Shown here in pieces: positions 8,998 to 19,090 of a DNA stretch of 64,000 nucleotides. Every line of letters begins with the position of its first letter. The stretch's first letter is position 1. The stretch covers positions 1,970,001 to 2,034,000 of the forward strand of contig NC_004463.1 in NCBI RefSeq assembly GCF_000011365.1, in the 5' to 3' direction. Under the pieces are notes generated by a model. The model searched no databases. It saw only the letters and a program-made list of their open reading frames with translations, and was not told the DNA's origin. Origin of the DNA: Bradyrhizobium diazoefficiens USDA 110. Lineage in GTDB: Bacteria > Pseudomonadota > Alphaproteobacteria > Rhizobiales > Xanthobacteraceae. Made by a program: the position numbers and the translations under genes.

Positions 8998-10121
8998 CTA
9001 GTACCCACTTTTCTTGGAACGTGAGTCGTGATTCAAGGTCGGGATGATACCCGAAGCAAGAGAAGTCCACCTTTCGAGGAAAGATCGCAAGGTGCTTGAG
9101 GCGTGCTGTCGCTCACCGGTGACGTTGCAGCGCGATTTGAAGCGGGCGCGGATAGTTCTGTTGGCGGCGGATGGGCGCAGCACCCGGTCGATCGCCAAGG
9201 AAGTTGGGGTCCAGCCGCGGATTGTCAGCCTTTGGCGGCATCGCTATGCCGACCATGGCCTTGAAGGGCTGCAAGACAAGCCGCGGCCTGGCAAGCAGCC
9301 GATCTATACGAAGACGACCGACAAGCGGATTCTGAAGCTGCTGGATAAGCCGCCACCGCAAGGGTTTGCGCGCTGGACCGGCCCCCTGCTGGCCGAGGCG
9401 CTGGGCGATGTCGATGTCCAATATGTCTGGCGGTTCCTGCGCAGCCACAAGATTGACCTGGTGGCTCGCAAGTCCTGGTGCGAGAGCAACGACCCGAACT
9501 TTACGGCCAAAGCCGCCGATGTTGTCGGCCTCTATGTCGCGCCGCCGGCGAAGGCCATTGTGCTGTGCGTGGACGAGAAGCCCTCGATCCAGGCTTTGGA
9601 GCGAGCGCAGGGTTATCTGAAGTTGCCCAATGGCCGCGCCTTAACCGGCCAAAGCCACGATTACAAGCGGCATGGCACCACAACATTGTTTGCGGCGCTC
9701 GAAGTCGCCACCGGAAAGATCATCGCGACCCATTCAAAACGCCGGCGCCGCGTCGAGTTTCTCGATTTCATGAACAGCGTCACCGCGACTTTTCCGAACC
9801 GCAAGCTTCACGTCATCCTCGACAACCTCAACACCCATAAAAAGAACGAGGACTGGCTCAAGGCCCACCCCAACGTGCAATTTCATTTCACGCCGACAAG
9901 TGCGTCATGGCTCAATCAGGTCGAAGTATGGTTTTCCATCTTGCAGGGGCAGTCGCTCAGCGGCACCTCCTTCACGAGCCTCAAGCAGCTTCAGGAACAC
10001 ATCGATGCCTACGTCAACGCATACAACGACAGAGCCGAGCCCTTCGTCTGGACCAAGAAAAAGGTCCGTCAACGCCGTTTCAAAGGCCGCCGTATCACTC
10101 AGCTCTGATTCCGGGTACTAG
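8998..10121 (+). mobile_element. IS630-family insertion sequence, apparently intact
   Basis: Both ends begin with CTAGTACCC (left 8998-9006; complement of the right end at 10113-10121). The TA within CTAG is the usual IS630 target duplication. It contains a single uninterrupted transposase gene and no other coding sequence. Confidence 0.85.
9044..10108 (+). CDS. IS630-family transposase (DDE), intact
   Basis: This 354-residue protein has an N-terminal helix-turn-helix (STRSIAKEVGVQPRIVSLWRHRY) and the PRPGKQP linker. The catalytic triad is visible: Asp in LCVDEKPSIQAL, Asp in HVILDNLNTHK, Glu in WLNQVEVWFSIL. The frame is uninterrupted from the ATG at 9044 to the stop at 10108. It differs clearly from the decayed IS630 at 5535-8733, so it represents a separate arrival. 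Confidence 0.92.
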   Translation: MIPEAREVHLSRKDRKVLEACCRSPVTLQRDLKRARIVLLAADGRSTRSIAKEVGVQPRIVSLWRHRYADHGLEGLQDKPRPGKQPIYTKTTDKRILKLLDKPPPQGFARWTGPLLAEALGDVDVQYVWRFLRSHKIDLVARKSWCESNDPNFTAKAADVVGLYVAPPAKAIVLCVDEKPSIQALERAQGYLKLPNGRALTGQSHDYKRHGTTTLFAALEVATGKIIATHSKRRRRVEFLDFMNSVTATFPNRKLHVILDNLNTHKKNEDWLKAHPNVQFHFTPTSASWLNQVEVWFSILQGQSLSGTSFTSLKQLQEHIDAYVNAYNDRAEPFVWTKKKVRQRRFKGRRITQL

Positions 10122-11111
10122 GGACGGTGCCATCTGGAGCATGTCTCTGGTCGTCTATCTCGAGCCGCGCTGCTACAAGTTCATACGATCACAGCGTTTA
10201 TACGTCTCAAGATCGGCCCGAGTGCCACATTGCGCCGCACACGTTCGAGAGCCACAGGACGTAAGCCTGCGTGCGAGAGAAAAAGCAAGCCTCCAGCTAA
10301 ACTCGAGACGCAAGGGTATTGCCGCCATTGTCCATCAACGCCGTTTTCCCGCGCGGGGTGCTTGCAACGTCTATTGCTTCACCTAACCCAACCCGCTAGC
10401 TGACACCGGACAAGCTTCGCCGAACATCGCAAGTTTGCGCCGGCAGTTAGCTCGTCGTATCGAAGCATGGATTTCGCATTCGGTCGGCAAGAACCTCTGG
10501 ATGATCCCGTATAGCGGTGCCGCGGCGGTTAAGTGCCTGGCGGTCGCCTGGTTGCGCGAGCCGCCGAGATGGTTCTAATAGATCATATACGCCAGCCGGC
10601 CGAATCGGCTTCCAGCCGTCGAGGGCATCCACCGCGATTCAAAGTCGCTTTCATGTGGCCCGTCCAGAAGCGCTCGTTGGCTCAGAGGGCAGGGCCGTCA
10701 ACAGGCCGAGCAGGCTGCCAGTGAAGCCTTCGAAGCAGGGTAGAAGCGATCGCCCGTTCCAGCGGCTTGGAGAATCTTAAACAATTATTGAATGTTGATT
10801 GCTGCTCCATGTACGTGCGCTCACCGACTTTGCCGCCGCCAGCCATCTACGCGCAGCCGGCACCATCCTCCATCCGATCGCCCCAGTTCTCAGCCTCTGG
10901 GCCGGCACCGGTGGGCAAAGCGACAGCACACGGACGCGCGCTTTACAGCCTATGGGCTCTGGCCGTATCGCGTTCACTGCCTCCTTTGCTGCCACGTTAC
11001 CAAATGAGGTAGGTATCGCGTGTTGGCAATTGTGGTACCTTGTAGGGGATGATCGAAATGAGCGGCGAACAACTTAGTACGTTATAAGCCCTTCAAGCTA
11101 GGAGATCTCGA
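10122..11111. other. About 1 kb without a recognisable gene
   Basis: Several short open frames exist on both strands (for example 10447-10632 and 10767-11012), but none has a convincing ribosome-binding site, domain or conserved pattern. The stretch between an IS element and the phasin-like gene probably includes decayed DNA; I cannot name it. An AGGAG just before 11112 belongs to the next gene. Confidence 0.5.
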
Positions 11112-11513
11112 ATGGCACCGAATGCAAGCGAAGACGAGAAACGCGAGCGGCGGCCACATGTCGGGCACGACCCGGCTCTGATATCTGGCGCTTCCGCCGA
11201 TGGCGCTGGGAAATCTACGACAGCCGCATCGCCTATTCCATTTACTTTTCGGGAATGGCAGAGCTCGATTGAAGCGACAAGCAACCTGTTCGCTGCGGCC
11301 CTGAAGGACGGACTAGGTTTGGCGGCTTCCTCCCTGCACGATCAGGCCACCTTTCTGAAGGATATCGCGGACTCCAAAACTTCCTCGGAGCTGTTGCGGT
11401 GTCACCTGGATTTTCTGGAGAAATTCTGGTCGAGGTCGTTCAGCGCCGGCTCGAAGATATTGGATCATCTCAAGCCACAGCCATCACCCGCGGGAAGGCA
11501 GGCGCTTCACTGA
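11112..11513 (+). CDS. Phasin-like protein
   Basis: This 133-residue protein has a polar, low-complexity N-terminal third. A helical part follows from about residue 45 (FREWQSSIEATSNLFAAALKDGLGLAASSLHDQATFLKDIADSKT). The pattern of amphipathic helices with a central F/L-rich face and an ending like HLDFLEKFWSRSFSAGSKILDHLK resembles the phasin_2 family. Those proteins coat polyhydroxyalkanoate granules, which are abundant in Bradyrhizobium nodule bacteria. An AGGAG ribosome-binding site lies 10 nt upstream of the ATG. It stands alone between IS-rich stretches. The assignment is by fold pattern, not by strong motif. Confidence 0.6.
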   Translation: MAPNASEDEKRERRPHVGHDPALISGASADGAGKSTTAASPIPFTFREWQSSIEATSNLFAAALKDGLGLAASSLHDQATFLKDIADSKTSSELLRCHLDFLEKFWSRSFSAGSKILDHLKPQPSPAGRQALH

Positions 11514-11699
11514 GCTTGCGATAAGAGCCCGATCGCAGCTACTTCCTCCAGAGCCGAGGGCATATGTCGCCCACTGACGAGGGTGTGGGTCGCTTTAGTG
11601 GCTTCAGCTCACCCGCCAAATCCCACGATTGCTCTGAACTCAAGATGCCGCGAGTTATCTAAGATTCGTTTGCCATAGATACCTCTCTTTTTGTCGAAT

Positions 11700-12030
11700 A
11701 GAGCTTTTCTTAGGCGGAGGCAGGCAACCGCTGTCCGCTCAAGGGGGCGCAGATCCGGTTGGCGGCCGATGCCGGGATGAGTGATGACGTGATCGCCACA
11801 AGCCTGGGCGTCGGCCACTTGGCGGTCTCCCACCCTTCGACGTTTTTGTCGAAGGCAACCTGGCGGAGAACCAGAGCGAAGAGCCGCCTACCGGGCAGAG
11901 CGCGAACTCAACGACAAGGAAGAGGCCCTTCTGGTGGCCACCGCCTGCGGCCCTCCGGCAGGCCGGGCGCTGGACACCGGAGCTGCTAGCTGGCGAATGC
12001 TCAGGCTGACGTGGTACCAAGCGTGCCGCC
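11700..12030 (+). pseudogene. IS630-type transposase N-terminal remnant
   Basis: Fragments in two frames read like the N-terminal region of an IS630-group transposase: LADAGMSDDVIATSLGVGH-type text near 11760, then ELNDKEEALLVATACGPPAG (about 11910-11965). A frame change follows into WTPELLAGE. Nothing of the catalytic domain is left. Not functional. Confidence 0.45.
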
Positions 12031-12102
12031 GGAACGTCGTTCTCACGCTTGACTGCAACTTGCCCACACGGGCCGCTTTCGTTTTGGGAATTGCCGGGTC
12101 TC

Positions 12103-12125
12103 GTCAGCTTTCAGTAAGCCAGCCC
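12103..12125 (+). promoter_or_regulatory. Weak tts-box-like sequence
   Basis: GTCAGCTTTCAGTAAGCCAG keeps the first eight bases of the TtsI target (GTCAGSTT) and the AGCC part, but the central TCGA is not preserved. The next plausible start codon is 223 nt downstream, close to the leader length of the tts boxes at 33251 and 46724. Low confidence. Confidence 0.25.
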
Positions 12126-12347
12126 GGATACAGAGCCGTTGTGGTTAACGGGACGTGGCAGGGACAGCGCTATCTATCCAGAACGGTCAGCGCCGAGTCA
12201 CGCTTTCCGCTAAACTCAACGGCAGCGCGGAGCGGCAGGGATAGTGCCTTTATCCAGCCCCCCAGGTCGGTAGGCGCCAGGCCGCGCCCGCGCTGTTTCC
12301 TGTCGCTGACCTTCTGTAGTCGGCTTTAAGCGTTCAGGGGGTGGAAC

Positions 12348-12554
12348 ATGGACGGCTTCAACTCAACATCCTCGCCTTATGCGCCGCAAGTGCGGCGCAA
12401 CCAGCCGCTGCCAAGTTTGTCTCTTTATGTGCCCCCGAGCTGGCAGCAGGGAGATCCGTGGGCGCCGGAAGACCTCAAGTTGCGAATGGGTTTGCACAAG
12501 CTTCTGCCCCATCCGGATCTGAGCCAAATAAAAGTCTTACTCTCGGGGACGTGA
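12348..12554 (+). CDS. Small hypothetical protein
   Basis: This 68-residue frame starts MDGFNSTSSPYAPQVRRNQP. A purine-rich GGGGGTGG about 6 nt upstream could serve as a ribosome-binding site. It is Pro/Ser-rich, with no membrane segment and no motif I recognise. It follows a weak tts-box-like sequence, and an IS element begins shortly after its stop. It could be a small type III substrate, a truncated gene or a chance frame. Confidence 0.3.
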   Translation: MDGFNSTSSPYAPQVRRNQPLPSLSLYVPPSWQQGDPWAPEDLKLRMGLHKLLPHPDLSQIKVLLSGT

Positions 12555-12683
12555 ACTAAACAGCCGGTATCGGGCCGCCAGGCTCGGAACACGAGATTTT
12601 TTTCCGCAGAAACTGAACTAGCTCCCGATTGAAGTCAGCCAAGGCGGCGAGTCGCCCGCGCTGCCTGCGATCCGAGTCGATCG

Positions 12684-14018
12684 TTAATAAGCCGAATTGG
12701 GCTGAACTGGACAGTTGAGCGTTGGCCAGAGTGAGAGCAGGAAGAGGGACAAAAGGTCTCTGAGCCAAGCCAGGACACGGCGGAGGTTGTGGCCAACGGC
12801 CGAGAGGAGAACGTTAGCGGCATCTCCGGCGCGGCCTTTGAGATAGCAGCGGCCAAGGTGACCTTCGTTCTTCATGTGTCCGATGATGGGCTCGATGGCG
12901 GAACGGCGGCCTAGCTCGCGCTTGATGACGCCGAAGACGCCGCGCTTCTGGCCCGAGATGAAGACGCGGCGGGGATTTTGTGTGTCGTGGCCGCGATATC
13001 CCTTGTCGACATAGGCCCGTTCGATCGGGCAGCCGGTGAGGCTCTCGGTGCGCTCGATGACGTTGCGAAGGGTGTGACCGTCGTAGGGGTTGTCCGGCAG
13101 CGAGCAGGCGTGGAGCACGAACAAGCCGCCCGGAGCTCTTTGGTTGTTGGTGACGATGGAGGCCTTCACGCAGAACTCATAGGGCGCGGCGGCCTTGCCC
13201 TTGCCGATGCACTCGACCTCCGGAGCATGGAAGGAATACAACTTCCAGCCGCGCTGGCGCTGCTGCTGCGAGCCGATCTGGGTGGCTCGGCTCAGCGGCA
13301 GGGCGAATGCCCCCTCCAATGCGGCCTGGCCCTCGGTCTTGCGGCGAATGTCGCGGATGATCCGGCCCAGCCGGCTGCGCAGGATGCGCAGCTGTCGCTG
13401 ATGCCGGTTGAATTGTTTGGCATGAGCGTAGCGGCCCGCCATCATCGCCGCGCTTTTGGCCACGCGAACATAGGATTGCCGGAGCCTGACCCCGTGCTTC
13501 CTCGCCAGGCGGTTCAACCCGCGGATCGCTGCATGCAGCAGCTTGGCGTCGGTCGGGAAGCTGATGGCCTTCGGTTGGACGGTCGTGTCGACCGTGACCC
13601 GCTTGAGGTCCTGGCTGCGCAACGCACCGCTCGCGTGCGCCACGCGAAGGCTCTCGGCCAACAACCGCTCCAGCTTGTCGCCGAGCCGCTTGCGCCAGTG
13701 GCTCAGGTCTGAGCGCTCATGCGGGAAAACGTGCTGGAAAAACTCTTCGCCGGTGAAGAACTGGAAGTACGGATCGTGGACCCAGCGCTCGCACACCCCC
13801 TCGTAGATGTGCTTGAGCAGCAGCAATCCGATCATGAAGCGGGTCGCGATACCCGGCCTGCCGTTGTCGCTGTAGAGCGGCGCGATCTCGCCGTCGATCC
13901 AGTCCCAATCGACCCTGCCGGCGAGCAGAACCAGCTCGTGTCGCATGTTGATGATCTGGTCCAGCCGGGACCGGAACAGATCGTTCGAGCCTGTCGTCCT
14001 GTGCTTCTTTGGTCGCAT
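12684..14018 (-). CDS. IS5-type (IS4/IS5 superfamily) transposase, 444 aa
   Basis: One long frame starts MRPKKHRTTGSNDLFRSRLD. A DUF772-type N-terminal region includes MIGLLLLKHIYEGVCERW and PYFQFFTGEEFFQH. Catalytic residues are visible: Asp in VTVDTTVQPKAI, Asp in AYVDKGYRGHD, Glu in SAIEPIIGHMKNEG. The last 25 residues (after VLAWLRDLLS) may extend past the usual end. The inverted repeats could not be placed with confidence, so only the gene is listed. Confidence 0.88.
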   Translation of the reverse strand: MRPKKHRTTGSNDLFRSRLDQIINMRHELVLLAGRVDWDWIDGEIAPLYSDNGRPGIATRFMIGLLLLKHIYEGVCERWVHDPYFQFFTGEEFFQHVFPHERSDLSHWRKRLGDKLERLLAESLRVAHASGALRSQDLKRVTVDTTVQPKAISFPTDAKLLHAAIRGLNRLARKHGVRLRQSYVRVAKSAAMMAGRYAHAKQFNRHQRQLRILRSRLGRIIRDIRRKTEGQAALEGAFALPLSRATQIGSQQQRQRGWKLYSFHAPEVECIGKGKAAAPYEFCVKASIVTNNQRAPGGLFVLHACSLPDNPYDGHTLRNVIERTESLTGCPIERAYVDKGYRGHDTQNPRRVFISGQKRGVFGVIKRELGRRSAIEPIIGHMKNEGHLGRCYLKGRAGDAANVLLSAVGHNLRRVLAWLRDLLSLFLLSLWPTLNCPVQPNSAY

Positions 14019-14149
14019 CGGTCCCTCCGATGCAGCACAGAATCACGGTTCGCAGCGGCAGGGAAATCCAAAATCGAAATTGCAGGTTTTTGCTGTGAAG
14101 CCCCAATCCCCTGCAATCTCAAATGCCGCCGCAACCGGAAAACAGACTC

Positions 14150-14407
<258 letters not shown>

Positions 14408-14643
14408 TGAACGCCTGGCGGCGGTTCGTTACGCCGTGTCGTATCGTGCCATCCTGGCATTGCGGGAGTCGATTGTCACCCGTCGGATTGTGATGCGCGT
14501 TTCGCGGGATCGTGAGCGCGGATTTCAGGGGATCGTGAGCAACGATTTCGCAGGATCGTGAGCAAGGCTTTCGGAGCCTTGCAGCGCTTCGGCCGACAAC
14601 TCAACCGGCTTAGGGATGACCTCGTGGTTAACGAGGAAGTCCA

Positions 14644-16023
14644 ATGCCTACCCAGAGATTGTCGATGCGCCGGATCAAGGAAGTCCTTCGGTTAAAACAT
14701 TTTCAAGGCCTGCCAGAGCGGGCCATCGCGCGGAGCGTGGGCGTCAGCAACGGCGTTGTGCACAGCTACCTGAGCCGCGCCCGCTCTGCTGGGTTGAGCT
14801 GGCCGCTTCCGGAGGGAATGACCGATGAAGACCTGGAGCTTTTGCTTTTCCCGGCCCCACGACCAGCGTCTCAGAGCCCGCAGCGGCCGGTGCCCGACTG
14901 GAGCTACATCGATAAAGAGCTCCGCCGGCGCAACGTAACCCGTCGCCTGCTCTGGGAGGAGTATCGCGCCGTTAATCCCGACGGTTTCGGGTACACGTGG
15001 TTCTGCACTACCTACGAGGCCTGGAAGGGGCGGGTCCGACCTTCGATGCGGCAGATTCATCTGGGCGGCGAGAAGGTGTTCGTGGATTTCGCCGGCGACA
15101 CCATCGACATCGTCGATCCCCTGACCGGGGAAGTGCAGCCGATGAAGCTGTTCGTCGCGGCGATGGGCGCTTCGAACTACACCTACGCCGAGGCCTGCCC
15201 CAGCGAGAGCTTGGCCGACTGGATCCGGGCCCACGTCAACTTGTTCACGTTTTTGAGCGGAACGCCGACGTTCGTGGTCTGCGACAACCTCAAAGCCGCC
15301 GTCAGCAACCCCGACCGCTACGATCCCGGCCTCAATCGCACTTATGCCGAGATGGCGAGCCATTACGGCACGGCCATTCTCGCCGCACGGCCGCGGCGCC
15401 CAAAAGACAAGGCGAAGGTCGAGGTCGCGGTGCAAATCGCCCAGCGCTGGATTCTGGCCCGGCTGCGCAATCAGCGCTTCTTTTCCCGGGCCGAGCTCAA
15501 CGCCGCCATCAAGACACTCGTCGACGAACTCAATGCTCGTCAAATGCGTGGCTTCGGCTCAAGCCGCGCCGAACTGTTTGCCGAACTCGACAAACCCAAG
15601 CTAACCCCGCTGCCAGATCAGCCTTATGCCTTCGCACGCTGGAAGCGCTGCCGCCTCGCTCCCGATTATCATGTCGAGGTCGACGGCCATTGGTACTCCG
15701 CGCCGTATCGTCTGATTGGCGAGCTGGTCGATGCCCGTATCGACGATCGGACGGTCGAGATCTTCCACAAGGGCCAGCGGATCGCCAGCCATGCCCGCGC
15801 GCCCAACCGACGCGGACACACCACCATCGCCGACCACATGCCCAGCGCCCATCGCCGCTACGGCAAATGGACCCCCGCCGCGGTGATCGCCGCCGGCGAG
15901 CGGATCGGTCCTTCGACAGCAGCGTTTTTCCAGGCCGCGATCGACGCCCGGCCCCATCCAGAACAAGGCTTTCGAACCTGCCTTGGCATTCTGGCGCTCG
16001 TCAAAAGCTACGGCGCCGACTGA
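14644..16023 (+). CDS. istA: IS21-family transposase IstA
   Basis: This 459-residue protein starts with a helix-turn-helix (MRRIKEVLRLKHFQGLPERA, then SVGVSNGVVHSYLSRAR). The rve-type catalytic core has Asp in VFVDFAGDTID, Asp in FVVCDNLKAAV and Glu in RRPKDKAKVEVAVQIAQRW. A C-terminal Mu-type beta domain includes YHVEVDGHWYSAPY. The frame is intact and ends 5 nt before the istB ATG. Confidence 0.93.
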   Translation: MPTQRLSMRRIKEVLRLKHFQGLPERAIARSVGVSNGVVHSYLSRARSAGLSWPLPEGMTDEDLELLLFPAPRPASQSPQRPVPDWSYIDKELRRRNVTRRLLWEEYRAVNPDGFGYTWFCTTYEAWKGRVRPSMRQIHLGGEKVFVDFAGDTIDIVDPLTGEVQPMKLFVAAMGASNYTYAEACPSESLADWIRAHVNLFTFLSGTPTFVVCDNLKAAVSNPDRYDPGLNRTYAEMASHYGTAILAARPRRPKDKAKVEVAVQIAQRWILARLRNQRFFSRAELNAAIKTLVDELNARQMRGFGSSRAELFAELDKPKLTPLPDQPYAFARWKRCRLAPDYHVEVDGHWYSAPYRLIGELVDARIDDRTVEIFHKGQRIASHARAPNRRGHTTIADHMPSAHRRYGKWTPAAVIAAGERIGPSTAAFFQAAIDARPHPEQGFRTCLGILALVKSYGAD

Positions 16024-16028
16024 CCGGA

Positions 16029-16760
16029 ATGGCCAAGGCCTTCGAGGAGCAGCGCCGATCGCCCGATCTCGAAGCCCTGCCGTTCGAAGATCGCATCGGC
16101 CTGTTGGTCGACCGCGAAGCCGCCGAACGCGACACCAGGCGGCTCACCACGCGCCTCAAGATCGCCGCACTGCGCCAGACTGCTTGCGTCGAGGACGTCG
16201 ATCTGCGCACCCCGCGGGGCATCGACCGCGCCGTTTTCGCCAAACTCGTCGAAGGTCGCTGGATCGATCGCCACGAGAATTTGCTCGTCACCGGGGCAAC
16301 CGGCCTGGGCAAAAGTTGGTTAGCCTGCGCGCTCGGCCACAAGGCCTGCCGCGACAACCGATCAGTCCTCTATCATCGCGTTCCAAGGCTGTTCGAGGCG
16401 CTCGCGCTCGCGCGCGGAGACGGACGCTACGCCCGGCTCCTCAAAAGCCTCGGCCGCGCTCAGCTTCTGATTTTGGATGATTGGGGACTATCGGTGCTCA
16501 CCGCCGCGGAACGCCGCGATCTGCTCGAAATCCTCGAGGACCGACATGGCCGCGCATCCACCATCGTCACAAGTCAGCTCCCGTGGACACCTGGCATGGA
16601 GCCATTGGGGACCCCACGGTCGCCGACGCCATTCTCGATCGCCTCGTCCACAACGCCCACCGCCTCCAGCTCACCGGAGAAAGCATGCGAAAACGCAGCG
16701 CCAAAACCATCACCCTTGACGGCCAACCAGAACACTGACTCTATCTCCCATCGGCCGTAG
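16029..16760 (+). pseudogene. istB: IS21 helper ATPase IstB, frameshifted near the end
   Basis: The ATG at 16029 begins MAKAFEEQRRSPDLEALPFE. The AAA+ core shows a Walker A-like GATGLGKSWLACALGHKA and Walker [10 protein letters not shown]. At about 16583 the frame shifts: this frame continues [14 protein letters not shown], while the next frame holds the normal ending ([20 protein letters not shown] through [10 protein letters not shown], stop 16738). A single missing base explains it; a sequencing error is possible. If real, the element needs IstB from elsewhere. Confidence 0.8.
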
Positions 16761-16844
16761 CGGGCTGCTCACGATCGTCTGAATTCAGTGCTCACGATCG
16801 CGCGAAATCGATGCTCACGATCCGTGAAATCCGCATTGTGAAGT

Positions 16845-17150
16845 GCGGATTTCGTTGGGTGCACCGCGCAGATGTGCGTGAACCCGAGGAAGTCGAACGT
16901 CTTCGGGCGGCGTTGCCCCGGCGCGAGAGGCGCTCGGCCGCGTACCGTCCAAATTCAGAATCCGGGTCTTCTCCTCATTTAGCGAAAGACCGAACTCCGC
17001 TATTCGCTCACGCAGGGCGTCGAGAAGGCGTAGGACCTCGGTTTTATTTCGAAGCCCATAAGACTGCCGCCGGCATAGCTGCCGCTGCTTCTCCACTCGT
17101 GGGTCCAGAGGTCGAAGACGTGATGCACATTCATATTTACGAAGAGCGGC
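16845..17150 (-). pseudogene. Group II intron reverse transcriptase remnant
   Basis: On the minus strand the text LLDALRERIAEFGLSLNEEKTRILNLDG matches the thumb-side segment after the YADD motif of group II intron reverse transcriptases (compare ALKVRLASFGLMLHEGKTRL in the RT at 21216). The YADD motif itself is missing. A later piece resembling RPETFDFLGFTH appears only after frame changes. Upstream text resembles VFDLWTHEW. The remnant is decayed and in the opposite orientation to the intron at 18100-21985. Confidence 0.55.
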
Positions 17151-17349
17151 GGGAGCACCGCCCGTTGCCGCGTACTTACTCGTGCTACGGGCTTCGATGT
17201 GAATTTTCATTGCACGCAAGGAACTCGCAACTGACGGCATTTCTGATTCTAGAGTGGCCAAGTTCAGAAACATGGCGAAGAAGCCCGCGCACTACATCGC
17301 ACAGGCGAATCGAAAAAGATTCGGGATTAGCGGGATGAAGGAGATCGTC

Positions 17350-18060
17350 ACGTGACAACGCCAGCGGTCAGCCGCTTGCGTATCAAATCAATCGCAAGAG
17401 CCGGAGGTCTGACGGAAGATGAGTTCCTGCCCGCCGCCGTGCATTGCCCGTCAGTAGCGGATCCGGCGCTGCAAGGAAGGCGCCGCGCTTTGGCAGGGGA
17501 GCGGAGCTGGTCGGCGACGCAGCGCCATTACGCCCGCGCGTCCTCGGCATCGTCCTGGGCGCACACCGTGGCGATGAAGGCGGAGACGAGGCGCCGTGCG
17601 CTCTTGCCGGCACGTGCCAGCGCATTGCGCATGAAGTGGACGCGGCAGCGCTAGTGGCGTTGAGAACTTCGCCGACCGTGGCCGTGATCCCTCATGAGTA
17701 TCGGAGACGACGAGCCCGTAGCCCCGCAGGCCGCGGCGGACGAGCTTGCGCAGGAGCGCGGCCCAGAACGTCTCGGCTTCGGATGGGCCGACGTCAATGC
17801 CGAGCGCCTCACGCCGGCCGTCGCTGTTAACTCGACGCGATGGTCACCGCGACCGAGACGATGCGCCCCTGCTGACGCAGCTTCACGTACGTGGCCGATC
17901 CACAGATAGGGCCGATCGCCCTAGAGCGGGCGGTTGAGGAAGGCCTTCACGTTGTCGCCGATCTCACTGCACATGCCGCGCCGGTCATGCCTTCGACCAC
18001 CAGCGCCATCAGCCGGAGGCCGAGTGTGTTCCCTAGTCACGAAGGCAGCATGAGCATCGT
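17350..18060 (-). pseudogene. IS256-family (Mutator) transposase remnant
   Basis: On the minus strand, text in several frames matches the second half of IS256 transposases: GDNVKAFLNRPL and DRPYLWI near 17930, a VVAVTIA-like segment, then RCRVHFMRNALARAGKSARR (about 17590-17650) followed by LVSAFIATVCAQDDAEDARAQW. Several frame changes and missing parts make it non-functional. Confidence 0.6.
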
Positions 18061-18243
18061 CGTTATGCGAGACGATGCCGCTCCGTCGGGGTCGATGGCC
18101 GCATCACGCATGGAAGGCAATCATCGGAACATGAGAGGCCCGATCGGGTCCACTGGATTGGTCTCCAGTGGGGGACAGCGGCGAGGCACTGCCAGAGCCG
18201 CGGTCCGAGCTGAGGTCGGGAGTCGGACTGGTCCATAGTACCT

Positions 18244-18982
18244 GTGAAGTCGTCGAAGGAAACGAGACGTATGGAGGGAAGGGGCCAGCCCGAGGGGAGC
18301 CCGCGCGAGAAGGCCAGGGTCCGGACACAGAGCCGGGTTGCCTTGCCGCCGAACCTCGATCGGGTGAACGCGGCGGCCAAGCGGGCTGCCCAAACCCAGT
18401 TCACGGCCTTGCTGCACCACATCGACGAGGACGCTCTGCTTCGGGCGTTTCGACGACAAAAGCGGCAGGCCAGCGCGGGGGTCGATGGGGTAACGATGGC
18501 GAAGTACGAAGAGGGGCTCACGGATAACATCCGCGACCTCTGCGGACGGGTCCACACTGGTCGCTACCGGCCACAGCCGGTGCGGCGAGTCTACATCCCC
18601 AAAGCCGATGGCGGTAAGCGGCCTCTCGGTGTGCCGGCGCTCGAGGACAAGATCGTCCAAAGCGCGGTGGCCGAGGTGTTGAGCGCCGTCTATGAGGCCG
18701 ACTTCCTTGGGTTCTCCTACGGCTTCCGGCCGGGGCGGAATCCTCATATGGCGCTTGATGCCTTGCATACGGCGATCATGAGCCAGCGTGTGAACTGGGT
18801 GCTCGATGCCGACATACGCAGCTTCTTCGACTCGGTCGACCACGAGTGGCTGTTGCGGATGGTGGCGCACAGGATCGCCGATCCTCGCATCCTACGGCTC
18901 CTCGAGCTGTGGCTGCGGGCCGGTGTTCTTGAGAGCGGCGAGAAGCGAGAGACGGACAGGGGCACGCCGCAAGGGGCAGGCA
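18244..18982 (+). pseudogene. ltrA: Group II intron reverse transcriptase/maturase, 5' part
   Basis: The frame starts at a GTG (18244), or more likely at the ATG at 18271 (MEGRGQPEGSPREKARVRTQ). It covers the finger and palm motifs of an intron RT: LLRAFRRQKRQASAGVDGVT, VRRVYIPKADGGKRPLGVPA, DKIVQSAVAEVLSAVYEADF, LGFSYGFRPGRN, WVLDADIRSFFDSVDHEWL. It ends at GTPQGAG, the conserved motif 4 region, where the recombinase element is inserted. Joining base 18982 to 21216 restores GTPQGAGTISPLLANIF in frame, so the gene was intact before the insertion. Confidence 0.85.
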
Positions 18983-18987
18983 TGGCT

Positions 18988-19009
18988 CCCTGAACGCAAA
19001 AGATAACTT
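18988..19009 (+). repeat. Left 22-bp terminal inverted repeat
   Basis: It is identical, in reverse complement, to 21192-21213. It introduces a TGA stop into the interrupted reverse transcriptase frame. Confidence 0.95.
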
Positions 19010-19090
19010 CCGCTTTGAACGCGTCATCGTCGGCTGGCGTGATAGAGCCGTTGTTGATTTGAGACGCAAAAGGTAATACCGTTATGTCAT

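Larger units (their letters stand above)
14508..16822 (+). mobile_element. IS21-family insertion sequence with triple terminal repeats
   Basis: Three copies of GATCGTGAGC lie at the left end (14508-14517, 14531-14540, 14554-14563). Three inverted copies lie at the right end (16767-16776, 16790-16799, 16813-16822). They recur every 23 bp, the usual arrangement of IstA binding sites in this family. Between them are istA and istB in the standard order. Confidence 0.88.

Noticed and set aside
12978..13712. 244-codon plus-strand frame
   Set aside because: It lies entirely opposite the IS5-type transposase 12684-14018 and has no independent features.
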